A stretch of DNA of 5,665 bases from contig CAYHES010000171.1 in assembly GCA_964355495.1 (NCBI GenBank), forward strand, positions 1 to 5,665, in the 5' to 3' direction. The notes under the pieces were generated by a model. It did not search any database and was not told the origin of the DNA. It saw only the letters and a program-made list of their open reading frames with translations. The translations under genes were made by a program, and so were the position numbers. Origin of the DNA: UBA6901 sp964355495 (GTDB taxonomy: Bacteria; Pseudomonadota; Gammaproteobacteria; Acidiferrobacterales; UBA6901). Below, piece after piece: positions 1 to 4,675 of the stretch; the stretch's first letter is position 1; every line of letters begins with the position of its first letter.

Positions 1-392
1 ACGCCAAGCGGCAACCAGCGCGAGCTGCCGTTCACGTGCACGCCGATGCCGGGCAGCAGCACGACCACGAGCAGCGCAATGCCGATCAGCAGCAGGTAGG
101 GGCCCAGGTATTCCCACAGGCGAATACGCGTATGCATGACGATGAACATGCTGCTCACGCCCAGTCCGATGCTGAACAGATGTCGCAGCAGATAATGGAA
201 GCTGTTGCCGGTGAGGCGCTCGGCAATCGACACCGACGCCGAATGCACCATGATGACACCAAGCAGGAGCAGTATCACGATGCTGCCGAACAGCCACGGA
301 TCCCAGGTCTGAGCACTGCGGCCGGCAACGCGCGCGGGCATGCCGAGTGGCAAGCGCGCGCGCAGGTTGATGAGGCCGGCCATGGCGCTCAT
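1..392 (-). CDS. ftsW: FtsW, septal peptidoglycan polymerase (SEDS family), N-terminal part
   Basis: FtsW is the division-specific SEDS glycosyltransferase that polymerises lipid II at the septum together with the transpeptidase FtsI. The gene runs off the window after 130 complete codons, about a third of the usual 380-410 residues. Translated from the ATG at 392, it shows a basic cytoplasmic tail of about 32 residues, then TM1 (about 33-56, ending MVHSASVSIA, like the E. coli MVTSASM region), TM2 (about 67-87) and TM3 (about 95-114). The extracytoplasmic turn GVHVNGSSRWLPLG (117-130) matches the conserved SEDS G-x-SRW-x-x-LG pattern. The catalytic aspartate loop lies outside the window. The start is set by GGGAG placed 8 bases upstream; a second in-frame ATG at 383 has no such signal. 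It follows murD, as in many proteobacterial dcw clusters, but across a repeat-filled gap. Identity is firm; the exact start is fairly firm. Confidence 0.95.
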   Translation of the reverse strand, partial: MSAMAGLINLRARLPLGMPARVAGRSAQTWDPWLFGSIVILLLLGVIMVHSASVSIAERLTGNSFHYLLRHLFSIGLGVSSMFIVMHTRIRLWEYLGPYLLLIGIALLVVVLLPGIGVHVNGSSRWLPLG

Positions 393-400
393 GCCACCAT

Positions 401-405
401 CTCCC
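401..405 (-). promoter_or_regulatory. Shine-Dalgarno sequence of ftsW
   Basis: On the minus strand GGGAG is followed by 8 bases and then ATG at 392, a good ribosome binding site that decides the ftsW start. It sits at the downstream edge of a degenerate tandem duplication (401-465), whose other copy carries a similar GGAG at 437-440. Confidence 0.7.
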
Positions 406-465
406 AAGTGAACAAGGGCGCGCGTAGCGCGCTCGGCTCCAGGTAAACAAAGTTGCGCGTAGCGC
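401..465. repeat. Degenerate tandem duplication carrying the ftsW ribosome binding site
   Basis: Two copies, 401-430 and 437-465, align with one gap at 24 of 29 positions. Both begin CTCC, contain AACAA and end with the identical 11-mer GCGCGTAGCGC (420-430 and 455-465). On the minus strand each copy ends in a GGAG-like purine run. In the copy next to ftsW this run is the presumed Shine-Dalgarno sequence. Confidence 0.6.
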
Positions 466-507
466 CGACGGCTCGCCCCGACCGAAATATGGATTCTCTC
501 CAACTTC

Positions 508-528
508 CCCTCTCCCGCCGGGAGAGGG
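508..528. repeat. GC-rich palindrome CCCTCTCCCG/CGGGAGAGGG
   Basis: A perfect 10-base inverted repeat (508-517 and 519-528) around a single C. The sequence CCCTCTCCCG is shared with the palindromes at 574-597 (nearly complete) and 2192-2215, marking all three as one repeat family. Confidence 0.8.
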
Positions 529-541
529 CAAAGGGTGAGGG

Positions 542-557
542 CCCTTCGGGAGAAGGG
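542..557. repeat. Small hairpin CCCTTC-GGGA-GAAGGG
   Basis: A 6-base perfect stem (542-547 and 552-557) with a 4-base loop, lying between the two larger palindromes. It may form the middle part of one composite repeat running from about 508 to 597. Confidence 0.5.
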
Positions 558-573
558 ATGGGGATGAGGGCCA

Positions 574-597
574 CCTCTCCCGCATCAGCGGGAGAGG
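574..597. repeat. GC-rich palindrome CCTCTCCCGC-ATCA-GCGGGAGAGG
   Basis: A perfect 10-base inverted repeat (574-583 and 588-597) with loop ATCA. The arms are nearly those of the palindromes at 508-528 and 2192-2215; the loop differs. This conserved-arm, variable-loop pattern is typical of dispersed bacterial palindromes. Confidence 0.8.
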
Positions 598-606
598 GAA
601 TGACGA

Positions 607-643
607 CTGCATGGATGCAGGAGGTACGAGCCCATGGATGGGC
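607..643. repeat. Pair of small palindromes with a shared CAT-GG-ATG centre
   Basis: CTGCAT-GG-ATGCAG (607-620) and GCCCAT-GG-ATGGGC (630-643) are two 6-base inverted repeats. Each has a GG centre, and they are spaced 23 bases apart centre to centre. The inner bases are the same and the outer bases differ in a compensating way, so the pairing is kept while the sequence changes. Confidence 0.55.
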
Positions 644-654
644 GAGGTAGCCCG

Positions 655-690
655 CGCCGGGAGCTAGCGGTCGAGAGCAACGCCGGGAGC
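655..690. repeat. Direct repeat CGCCGGGAGC
   Basis: The 10-mer CGCCGGGAGC occurs at 655-664 and again at 681-690. The second copy lies within the loop of a weak inverted repeat GCAAC (677-681) / GTTGC (692-696). It is part of the murD-ftsW repeat block. Confidence 0.45.
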
Positions 691-710
691 AGTTGCCGAG
701 GGTGAGGGCA

Positions 711-748
711 TGAGGAGATCGAAGCACAATCATTTTAATATCTCCTCA
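711..748. repeat. Inverted repeat across the murD stop codon
   Basis: TGAGGAGAT (711-719) and ATCTCCTCA (740-748) are perfect 9-base arms around a 20-base loop. On the minus-strand transcript the 5' arm holds the GAGGAG at the end of murD, and the loop holds the murD stop codon and the ATGA at 733. The 3' arm could pair with that GAGGAG. A role in initiation control is inference. Confidence 0.5.
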
Positions 749-2073
749 ACGGCCTGTGCAAACACCTGGCCGCGGTGCTCGTAATTGCGGAACATGTCGA
801 AGCTCGCGCACGCCGGCGACAGCAGCACGACATCACCGGGCTGCGCGAGACGCGCGGCCGCGTGCACCGCCGCGGGCATGTCCGTGGCGCTCACCACCGG
901 CACCACGCCGGCGAGCGCCTGTTCAATCAGCGCCGCATCGCGTCCGATCAGCACCACGGCGCGCGCGCGTTTCGCCACCGCTGCGCGCAGTTCGCTGAAA
1001 TCCGCGCCCTTGCCGTCGCCCCCGGCGATCAGGATCACCGGTGCATCCATGCCGTCCAGGGCCGCCACCGTGGCGCCCACGTTGGTGCCCTTCGAGTCGT
1101 CAATCCAGCGCACGCCATCGCGTTCGGCAACCAGCTCGGTGCGGTGATGCAGGCCGTGAAACCTGGCGACCGCGCGCTTCATGGCGTCGAGCGGTACATG
1201 CACGGTCTCGGCCAGCGCCATGGCCGCGAGCACATTCAGCAGATTATGCCGGCCGGGCAGTGGTACGGCGGACGCCGGCAGCAGCTGACGTGCACCGCGC
1301 GCCAGCCAGGTTTCGCCGCCGTGCGCCACCAGGCCGTAGTCAATGTCGCTCGCTGGTGGATTCGCGCCGAAGCGCACCGTACTGCGACCCGGCAGGCCCA
1401 TGGCCAGAACGACCGGATCGTCGGCATTCAAGATCATGGTGCCGTCACCGCGGAAGATGCGCGCCTTGGCCGCGGCATACTCGGCAAGGGTTGCGTAACG
1501 ATCCATGTGGTCGGGTGTGATATTGAGCACGGCCGCGGCACGCGCGTTCAGGCTCGTAGCGGTCTCGAGCTGGAAGCTCGACAGCTCGAGCACATACACC
1601 TCGGGCTCCGGTGTGCGCAGCAGGTCGAGCACCGGCACACCGATGTTGCCGCCGACCGCGGTATCGAAACCCGCCTCCCGGCACATCTCGCCAACCAGGC
1701 TCGTGACTGTGCTCTTGCCGTTCGCACCGGTGACCGCCACGACCGGGGCCCGGGCGACGCGCGCAAACAACTCGACATCACCCACGGCCTCGATACCGCG
1801 CGCGCAGGCGGCGGCGATCACGGGTTCCTTGAGCGAAATCCCCGGGCTTACCACCAGCAGGCCGGGATCGCGAAACAGTGCCGCCTCGAAGCTGCCAGTG
1901 TGGGCACGCACATCCGGTAACTCGGCATGCAGCGCGCCAAGGCCGGGCGGCTGCGCGCGGCTGTCCACAACAGTGACGTCATAGCCGTGGCGCGCGAGAT
2001 AACGCGCACTGGAGAGGCCGCTCAACCCCAGCCCCACCACCAGTGCACGTTTGTCGTTTGCCTGCTTGGTCAT
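730..2073 (-). CDS. murD: MurD, UDP-N-acetylmuramoyl-L-alanine--D-glutamate ligase
   Basis: This cytoplasmic Mur ligase adds D-glutamate to UDP-MurNAc-L-Ala, using ATP. From the ATG at 2073 the protein has 447 residues, close to the 438 of E. coli. Domain 1 shows the Rossmann-like VVGLGLSG (12-19). Domain 2 has the P-loop GANGKST (116-122, Lys120), GGNIG (141-145), LELSSFQLE (162-170), the PDHMDRY histidine (His189) and the lysine of AAKARIF (Lys203) that is carbamylated in the family. Domain 3 has GLHHRTE (307-313), DDSKGTN (325-331) and SPACASF (419-425). All key residues are present. The start is uncertain: GTG at 2088 has a weak AGAGAG (2095-2100) 6 bases upstream, and ATG at 2145 would add 24 residues, the first of them coded by repeat DNA. 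Homology favours 2073. Both neighbours are separated by repeats, unlike the tight joins upstream in the cluster. Confidence 0.96.
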   Translation of the reverse strand: MTKQANDKRALVVGLGLSGLSSARYLARHGYDVTVVDSRAQPPGLGALHAELPDVRAHTGSFEAALFRDPGLLVVSPGISLKEPVIAAACARGIEAVGDVELFARVARAPVVAVTGANGKSTVTSLVGEMCREAGFDTAVGGNIGVPVLDLLRTPEPEVYVLELSSFQLETATSLNARAAAVLNITPDHMDRYATLAEYAAAKARIFRGDGTMILNADDPVVLAMGLPGRSTVRFGANPPASDIDYGLVAHGGETWLARGARQLLPASAVPLPGRHNLLNVLAAMALAETVHVPLDAMKRAVARFHGLHHRTELVAERDGVRWIDDSKGTNVGATVAALDGMDAPVILIAGGDGKGADFSELRAAVAKRARAVVLIGRDAALIEQALAGVVPVVSATDMPAAVHAAARLAQPGDVVLLSPACASFDMFRNYEHRGQVFAQAVEEILK

Positions 2074-2094
2074 CGCCACTGTCGCCACTTTTTT

Positions 2095-2100
2095 CTCTCT
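2095..2100 (-). promoter_or_regulatory. Possible weak ribosome binding site for murD
   Basis: AGAGAG lies 6 bases before a GTG at 2088 that is in frame with murD, separated by six A residues on the minus strand. It resembles a Shine-Dalgarno sequence only partly. If used, MurD would begin five residues earlier than the ATG at 2073. Confidence 0.3.
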
Positions 2101-2124
2101 TGCCTCGTTTGCCCTCACCCCTTG

Positions 2125-2154
2125 CCCTAGTGAATGAAGCCTCATTCACTAGGG
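2125..2154. repeat. Perfect 13-base inverted repeat upstream of murD
   Basis: CCCTAGTGAATGA (2125-2137) and TCATTCACTAGGG (2142-2154) pair perfectly around AGCC. Flanking C-rich and G-rich runs extend it imperfectly to about 2115-2165. It has no T-run after it on either strand. The longest possible murD start (ATG at 2145) lies inside this stem. Confidence 0.85.
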
Positions 2155-2237
2155 AGAGGGGAGTGGATGAGAGTCGTTACCCTCTCCCCATCCCTCTCCC
2201 GCAAGCGGGAGAGGGGGAGTAGGTGAGAGTCTTTCAT
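2142..2237 (-). other. Short open frame (31 codons) between mraY and murD, probably a repeat by-product
   Basis: ATG at 2237 comes two bases after the mraY TAA. The frame runs through both palindromes without a stop and ends with a TGA that overlaps the ATG at 2145 (ATGA), which is in frame with murD. The peptide is coded almost wholly by repeat sequence and has no recognisable motif; its start lacks a good Shine-Dalgarno sequence. Its only plausible role is to keep ribosomes moving across the gap. Confidence 0.2.
2192..2215. repeat. GC-rich palindrome CCCTCTCCCGC/GCGGGAGAGGG
   Basis: Perfect 11-base arms (2192-2202 and 2205-2215) with AA between them; in practice a 10-base stem with a CAAG loop. 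Same family as the palindromes at 508-528 and 574-597. Confidence 0.85.
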
Positions 2238-2239
2238 TC

Positions 2240-3322
2240 TTACCGAACTTTCAAGGTCGCCAGGCCGATCAGCACCAGAATCAGCGAGATGATCCAGAAG
2301 CGCACGATCACGCGCGGTTCCGGCCAACCCTTCAATTCGAAGTGATGGTGCAGCGGCGCCATGCGGAAGATGCGCTTGCCGGTGAGCTTGAACGACGCCA
2401 CCTGCAATATCACCGACACCGTTTCCATCACGAACAATCCGCCCATGATGAACAACACGATCTCCTGGCGCACGACCACGGCGATCGCGCCGAGCGCCGC
2501 GCCCAGGCCGAGCGCGCCGACGTCGCCCATGAACACCATCGCCGGATAGGTGTTGAACCACAGGAACCCGAGGCCCGCGCCGATGATCGCCGAGCAGAAG
2601 ATCAGCACCTCGCCGGCACCCGGGATGAACGGGATGCCGAGGTAACTCGAGAAGTTGGCATTACCGGACAGGTAGGCGAACACCCCGAGCGCGGCGGCCA
2701 CCATCACGGTTGGCATGATGGCGAGACCATCGAGACCGTCGGTCAGGTTCACGGCGTTGCTCGTGCCCACGATCACGAAGTAGGTAAGCAGGATGAACCA
2801 CGGACCCATGTCGAGGACCACATTCTTGAATACCGGGACGATCAATTGCGTCTCGGCCGGAATCCTGGCGGTGGTGTAGAGAAATACCGCCACCAGGAAT
2901 CCGCCCACGGTCTGCCAGAAATATTTCTCGCGCGCGCTCAGGCCCTTGGGATTCTTGCGCACCAGCTTGCGGTAGTCGTCCACCCAGCCGATGGCGCCGA
3001 AGAACAGGGTGGTGAACAACACCACCCACACGAAGCGGTTGTGCAGGTTGGCCCACAGCAGGGTGGAGACGAACACGGCGATAAGAATGAGTGCACCACC
3101 CATGGTCGGGGTGCCGGCCTTGGCAAGGTGGGTCTGCGGGCCGTCGCTGCGTACCACCTGCCCGACCTTGTAGTGGGTCAGCTTGCGGATCAGCGCCGGG
3201 CCGATCAGGAAACAGATGGACAGCGCCGTGAGCACGCCGAGAATGGCGCGCAGCGTCAGGTAACGGAAGACGTTGAACGCCGAGATGTCGTGCGCCAGCC
3301 AGTCGAAGAAGGAATAGAGCAC
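2240..3322 (-). CDS. mraY: MraY, phospho-N-acetylmuramoyl-pentapeptide transferase
   Basis: This inner-membrane enzyme transfers phospho-MurNAc-pentapeptide from UDP to undecaprenyl phosphate, releasing UMP and forming lipid I. The 360 residues equal the E. coli length and the sequence is colinear with it from FNVFRYLTLRA (16-26) to GLATLKVR at the end. It is strongly hydrophobic, as expected for ten membrane helices. Family motifs are complete: TPTMGG (71-76), the Asp115-Asp116 pair in VDDYRK, NAVNLTDGLDGLA (189-201), Asp267 in FMGDVG, and the His325-327 triplet in MAPLHHHFELKGW. The start codon is GTG, directly abutting the murF TAA with no spacer. GGAGG lies 10 bases upstream inside murF, which supports this start and close translational linkage. 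The stop is TAA at 2240-2242, just before the repeat block. Confidence 0.98.
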   Translation of the reverse strand: MLYSFFDWLAHDISAFNVFRYLTLRAILGVLTALSICFLIGPALIRKLTHYKVGQVVRSDGPQTHLAKAGTPTMGGALILIAVFVSTLLWANLHNRFVWVVLFTTLFFGAIGWVDDYRKLVRKNPKGLSAREKYFWQTVGGFLVAVFLYTTARIPAETQLIVPVFKNVVLDMGPWFILLTYFVIVGTSNAVNLTDGLDGLAIMPTVMVAAALGVFAYLSGNANFSSYLGIPFIPGAGEVLIFCSAIIGAGLGFLWFNTYPAMVFMGDVGALGLGAALGAIAVVVRQEIVLFIMGGLFVMETVSVILQVASFKLTGKRIFRMAPLHHHFELKGWPEPRVIVRFWIISLILVLIGLATLKVR

Positions 3323-4675
3323 TTAGGCCTTGCCTCCGTTGTGTTCTTCCTCAATGATCCCTGCCACCACGCGCTCCATTTTCATGAGGCGCGAACCCTT
3401 GACCAGCACGGTCATTCTTCCGTGCAGGCAGGCGCGCAGGCTTTTGATGAGCGCCTCGTGACTGGTGAAATGTTGCGCGCCCTTGCCGAATGCCTCGACC
3501 GCGTCCAGCGTGAGCTCACCGACTGCATACAGGTGTTCGATGCCGAGGCTCTTGGCAAGCAGTCCGACGCGCCGGTGGATGTCACGCGCCGCGTCGCCGA
3601 GTTCGCCCATGTCACCCAGTACCAGCACACGCTCGCCGGAGGCCGCCTTCAGCACTTCGACACCGGCCGCCAGTGACCCGGGGTTGGCGTTGTACGTGTC
3701 ATCCAGCACGCGTGCGCCGTTCCGGCCGCGCTTCACCTCAAGCCGTCCGGAGACGCTTTTCAGTTTCTCCAGGCCGGCCTGGATGTCGGCCAGGCTTGCG
3801 CCCGCCGCGAGCGATGCGCTGCTGGCGGCGAGCGCGTTCATGACATTGTGACGGCCGAGCAGTGACAGTCGCATGCTGATCCCTCCGTGTGGGGTGTTGA
3901 GATGGATGGTGCCGCCGCCGGCATCGAGCTGGTACTCGGCGCTGACATCTGCCGGCCGGTCGAGACCGAAGGTGATAACGCGATGCGGGGCGGCCAGCTC
4001 GCGCCACAGATCGGCGTAGGCGTCATCGGCATTGATGACCGCGATGCCGTCCGCGGCAAGACCGGCATAGATCTCGCCCTTGGCGCGCGCCACGGCCTCG
4101 ACGCTGCCGAGGCCGGCAAGGTGCGCGGCGGCGGCGTTGTTGATGAGCGCGATCGTCGGGCGCGCAAGCTTCGTCAGGTAGTCGATCTCACCCGGATGGT
4201 TCATGCCCATTTCGATCACCGCATGCCGGTCACCCGGCTTGAGACGCAGCAGCGTCAGCGGCACGCCGATGTCGTTGTTGAGGTTGCCCTGCGTGGCCAA
4301 AACCGGTCCGGTCTCGCCCAGGATCGCGGCGATCATGTTCTTCACCGTGGTCTTGCCATTGCTGCCGGTAACCGCGATGACGGGAATCGGGAACTGACGG
4401 CGCCAATGCGCGGCCAGTTGCCCGAGACCCAGGCGCGTATCCGCGATCTGCACGGTGGCCACATCCGTTTCAAGCGTGCGTGACACCAGCGCCCCGATCG
4501 CGCCCTTGCCGGCCGCTTCGTTCACGAAGCCATGGCCATCGAAGTGCGGCCCGACGAGCGCCACAAACAGATCACCACGCTTGAGCGTGCGCGTGTCGGT
4601 GCTGACGCCGGCAAACTCCGCGTCGGGTCCGCGCAGCGTTCCCTGCAGTACCGTGGCGGCGACGGCGAGGGTCAT
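3323..4675 (-). CDS. murF: MurF, UDP-MurNAc-tripeptide--D-alanyl-D-alanine ligase
   Basis: MurF is the last cytoplasmic Mur ligase, adding the D-Ala-D-Ala dipeptide with ATP to give UDP-MurNAc-pentapeptide. From the ATG at 4675 it has 450 residues, the normal size. The N-terminal domain shows STDTRTLKRGDLFVAL (25-40). The central ATPase domain has the P-loop GSNGKTT (104-110, Lys108), GNLNNDIGVPLTLL (130-143) and EMGMNHPGEI (155-164). The C-terminal domain has DDTYNANPGS (325-334), LGDMGELG (353-360) and KGSRLMKME (426-434). The start shares one base with the murE stop (TGATG). A GTG three bases earlier is also possible, but GGGAGG lies 7 bases before the ATG and 4 before the GTG, so ATG is preferred. 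Its stop directly abuts the mraY start. Confidence 0.98.
   Translation of the reverse strand: MTLAVAATVLQGTLRGPDAEFAGVSTDTRTLKRGDLFVALVGPHFDGHGFVNEAAGKGAIGALVSRTLETDVATVQIADTRLGLGQLAAHWRRQFPIPVIAVTGSNGKTTVKNMIAAILGETGPVLATQGNLNNDIGVPLTLLRLKPGDRHAVIEMGMNHPGEIDYLTKLARPTIALINNAAAAHLAGLGSVEAVARAKGEIYAGLAADGIAVINADDAYADLWRELAAPHRVITFGLDRPADVSAEYQLDAGGGTIHLNTPHGGISMRLSLLGRHNVMNALAASSASLAAGASLADIQAGLEKLKSVSGRLEVKRGRNGARVLDDTYNANPGSLAAGVEVLKAASGERVLVLGDMGELGDAARDIHRRVGLLAKSLGIEHLYAVGELTLDAVEAFGKGAQHFTSHEALIKSLRACLHGRMTVLVKGSRLMKMERVVAGIIEEEHNGGKA
3333..3337 (-). promoter_or_regulatory. Shine-Dalgarno sequence of mraY, within murF
   Basis: GGAGG on the minus strand, in the last codons of murF, 10 bases before the GTG at 3322. 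It supports the GTG start, which directly follows the murF stop. Confidence 0.6.

Larger units (their letters stand above)
393..729. repeat. Repeat-filled murD-ftsW intergenic region
   Basis: These 337 bases between the murD stop and the ftsW start hold no recognisable gene. They are packed with short palindromes and direct repeats: a tandem duplication near ftsW (401-465), three GC-rich hairpins (508-528, 542-557, 574-597), two small CAT-GG-ATG hairpins (607-643), a 10-base direct repeat (655-690), and an inverted repeat reaching into the end of murD (711-748). None of the hairpins is followed by a T-run on the minus strand, so they do not look like intrinsic terminators. No convincing -35/-10 pair was seen. 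The composition resembles the dispersed CTCTCCC...GGGAGAG intergenic repeats common in GC-rich gammaproteobacteria. The family assignment is from memory, not a search. Confidence 0.75.
389..733 (-). other. Open frame bridging murD and ftsW, probably not a real protein
   Basis: A 114-codon frame starts with ATG at 733, overlapping the murD TGA as ATGA. It ends with a TGA that overlaps the ftsW ATG at 392, again as ATGA. A strong GAGGAG lies 8 bases upstream of its start, inside the last codons of murD. The predicted peptide has no recognisable domain. Its middle (for example SPFALSRRERG) is what the CTCTCCC repeat family reads as in this frame, so a conserved protein is unlikely. It could still be translated as a leader that carries ribosomes from murD to ftsW. 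I list it because both junctions are exact, not because I think it is a functional gene. Confidence 0.3.
2111..2234. repeat. Tandem pair of palindromic repeats in the mraY-murD gap
   Basis: The gap between the mraY stop and the murD start holds two related palindromic units, about 2111-2178 and 2180-2234. Their right sides match: GGGAGAGG followed by GGAGT, then TGAGAGTC (2168-2175 and 2224-2231). The 19-base stretches 2160-2178 and 2216-2234 agree at 16 positions. The tips of the two hairpins differ completely. The left edge GCCCTCACCCCTTGCCCT (2111-2128) matches the reverse complement of 525-542 in the murD-ftsW gap at 17 of 18 bases, tying the two gaps together in opposite orientation. No T-tailed terminator and no clear promoter are visible. 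Confidence 0.75.

Noticed and set aside
36..446. A 136-codon plus-strand open frame over the start of ftsW
   Set aside because: The opposite strand gives a clear FtsW N-terminus with membrane helices and the SRW motif. The plus-strand peptide is His/Gln/Ala-rich with no domain.
508..597. GC-rich hairpins as intrinsic terminators
   Set aside because: No run of T follows any of these stems on the minus strand, and termination here would cut ftsW off from the operon.
775..1920. A 381-codon open frame on the plus strand opposite murD
   Set aside because: It lies wholly antisense to a well-supported MurD, is rich in His, Arg and Gln as expected from reading GC-biased codons backwards, and shows no recognisable domain.
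2125..2215. A CRISPR array or an operator pair
   Set aside because: There are only two units, with different tips and no unique spacers of regular length, and no known regulator site was recognised. Dispersed palindromic repeats explain the pattern better.
2142..2561. A 139-codon minus-strand frame overlapping the end of mraY
   Set aside because: Most of it overlaps mraY in another frame and it has no domain. Only its last 31 codons, which start after mraY, are discussed as a possible bridge.
2342..3676. A 444-codon open frame on the plus strand opposite mraY and murF
   Set aside because: It is antisense to two intact enzymes and crosses their junction. Its His/Glu/Arg-rich composition mirrors the hydrophobic codons of MraY on the other strand. 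Length alone is weak evidence in GC-rich DNA.
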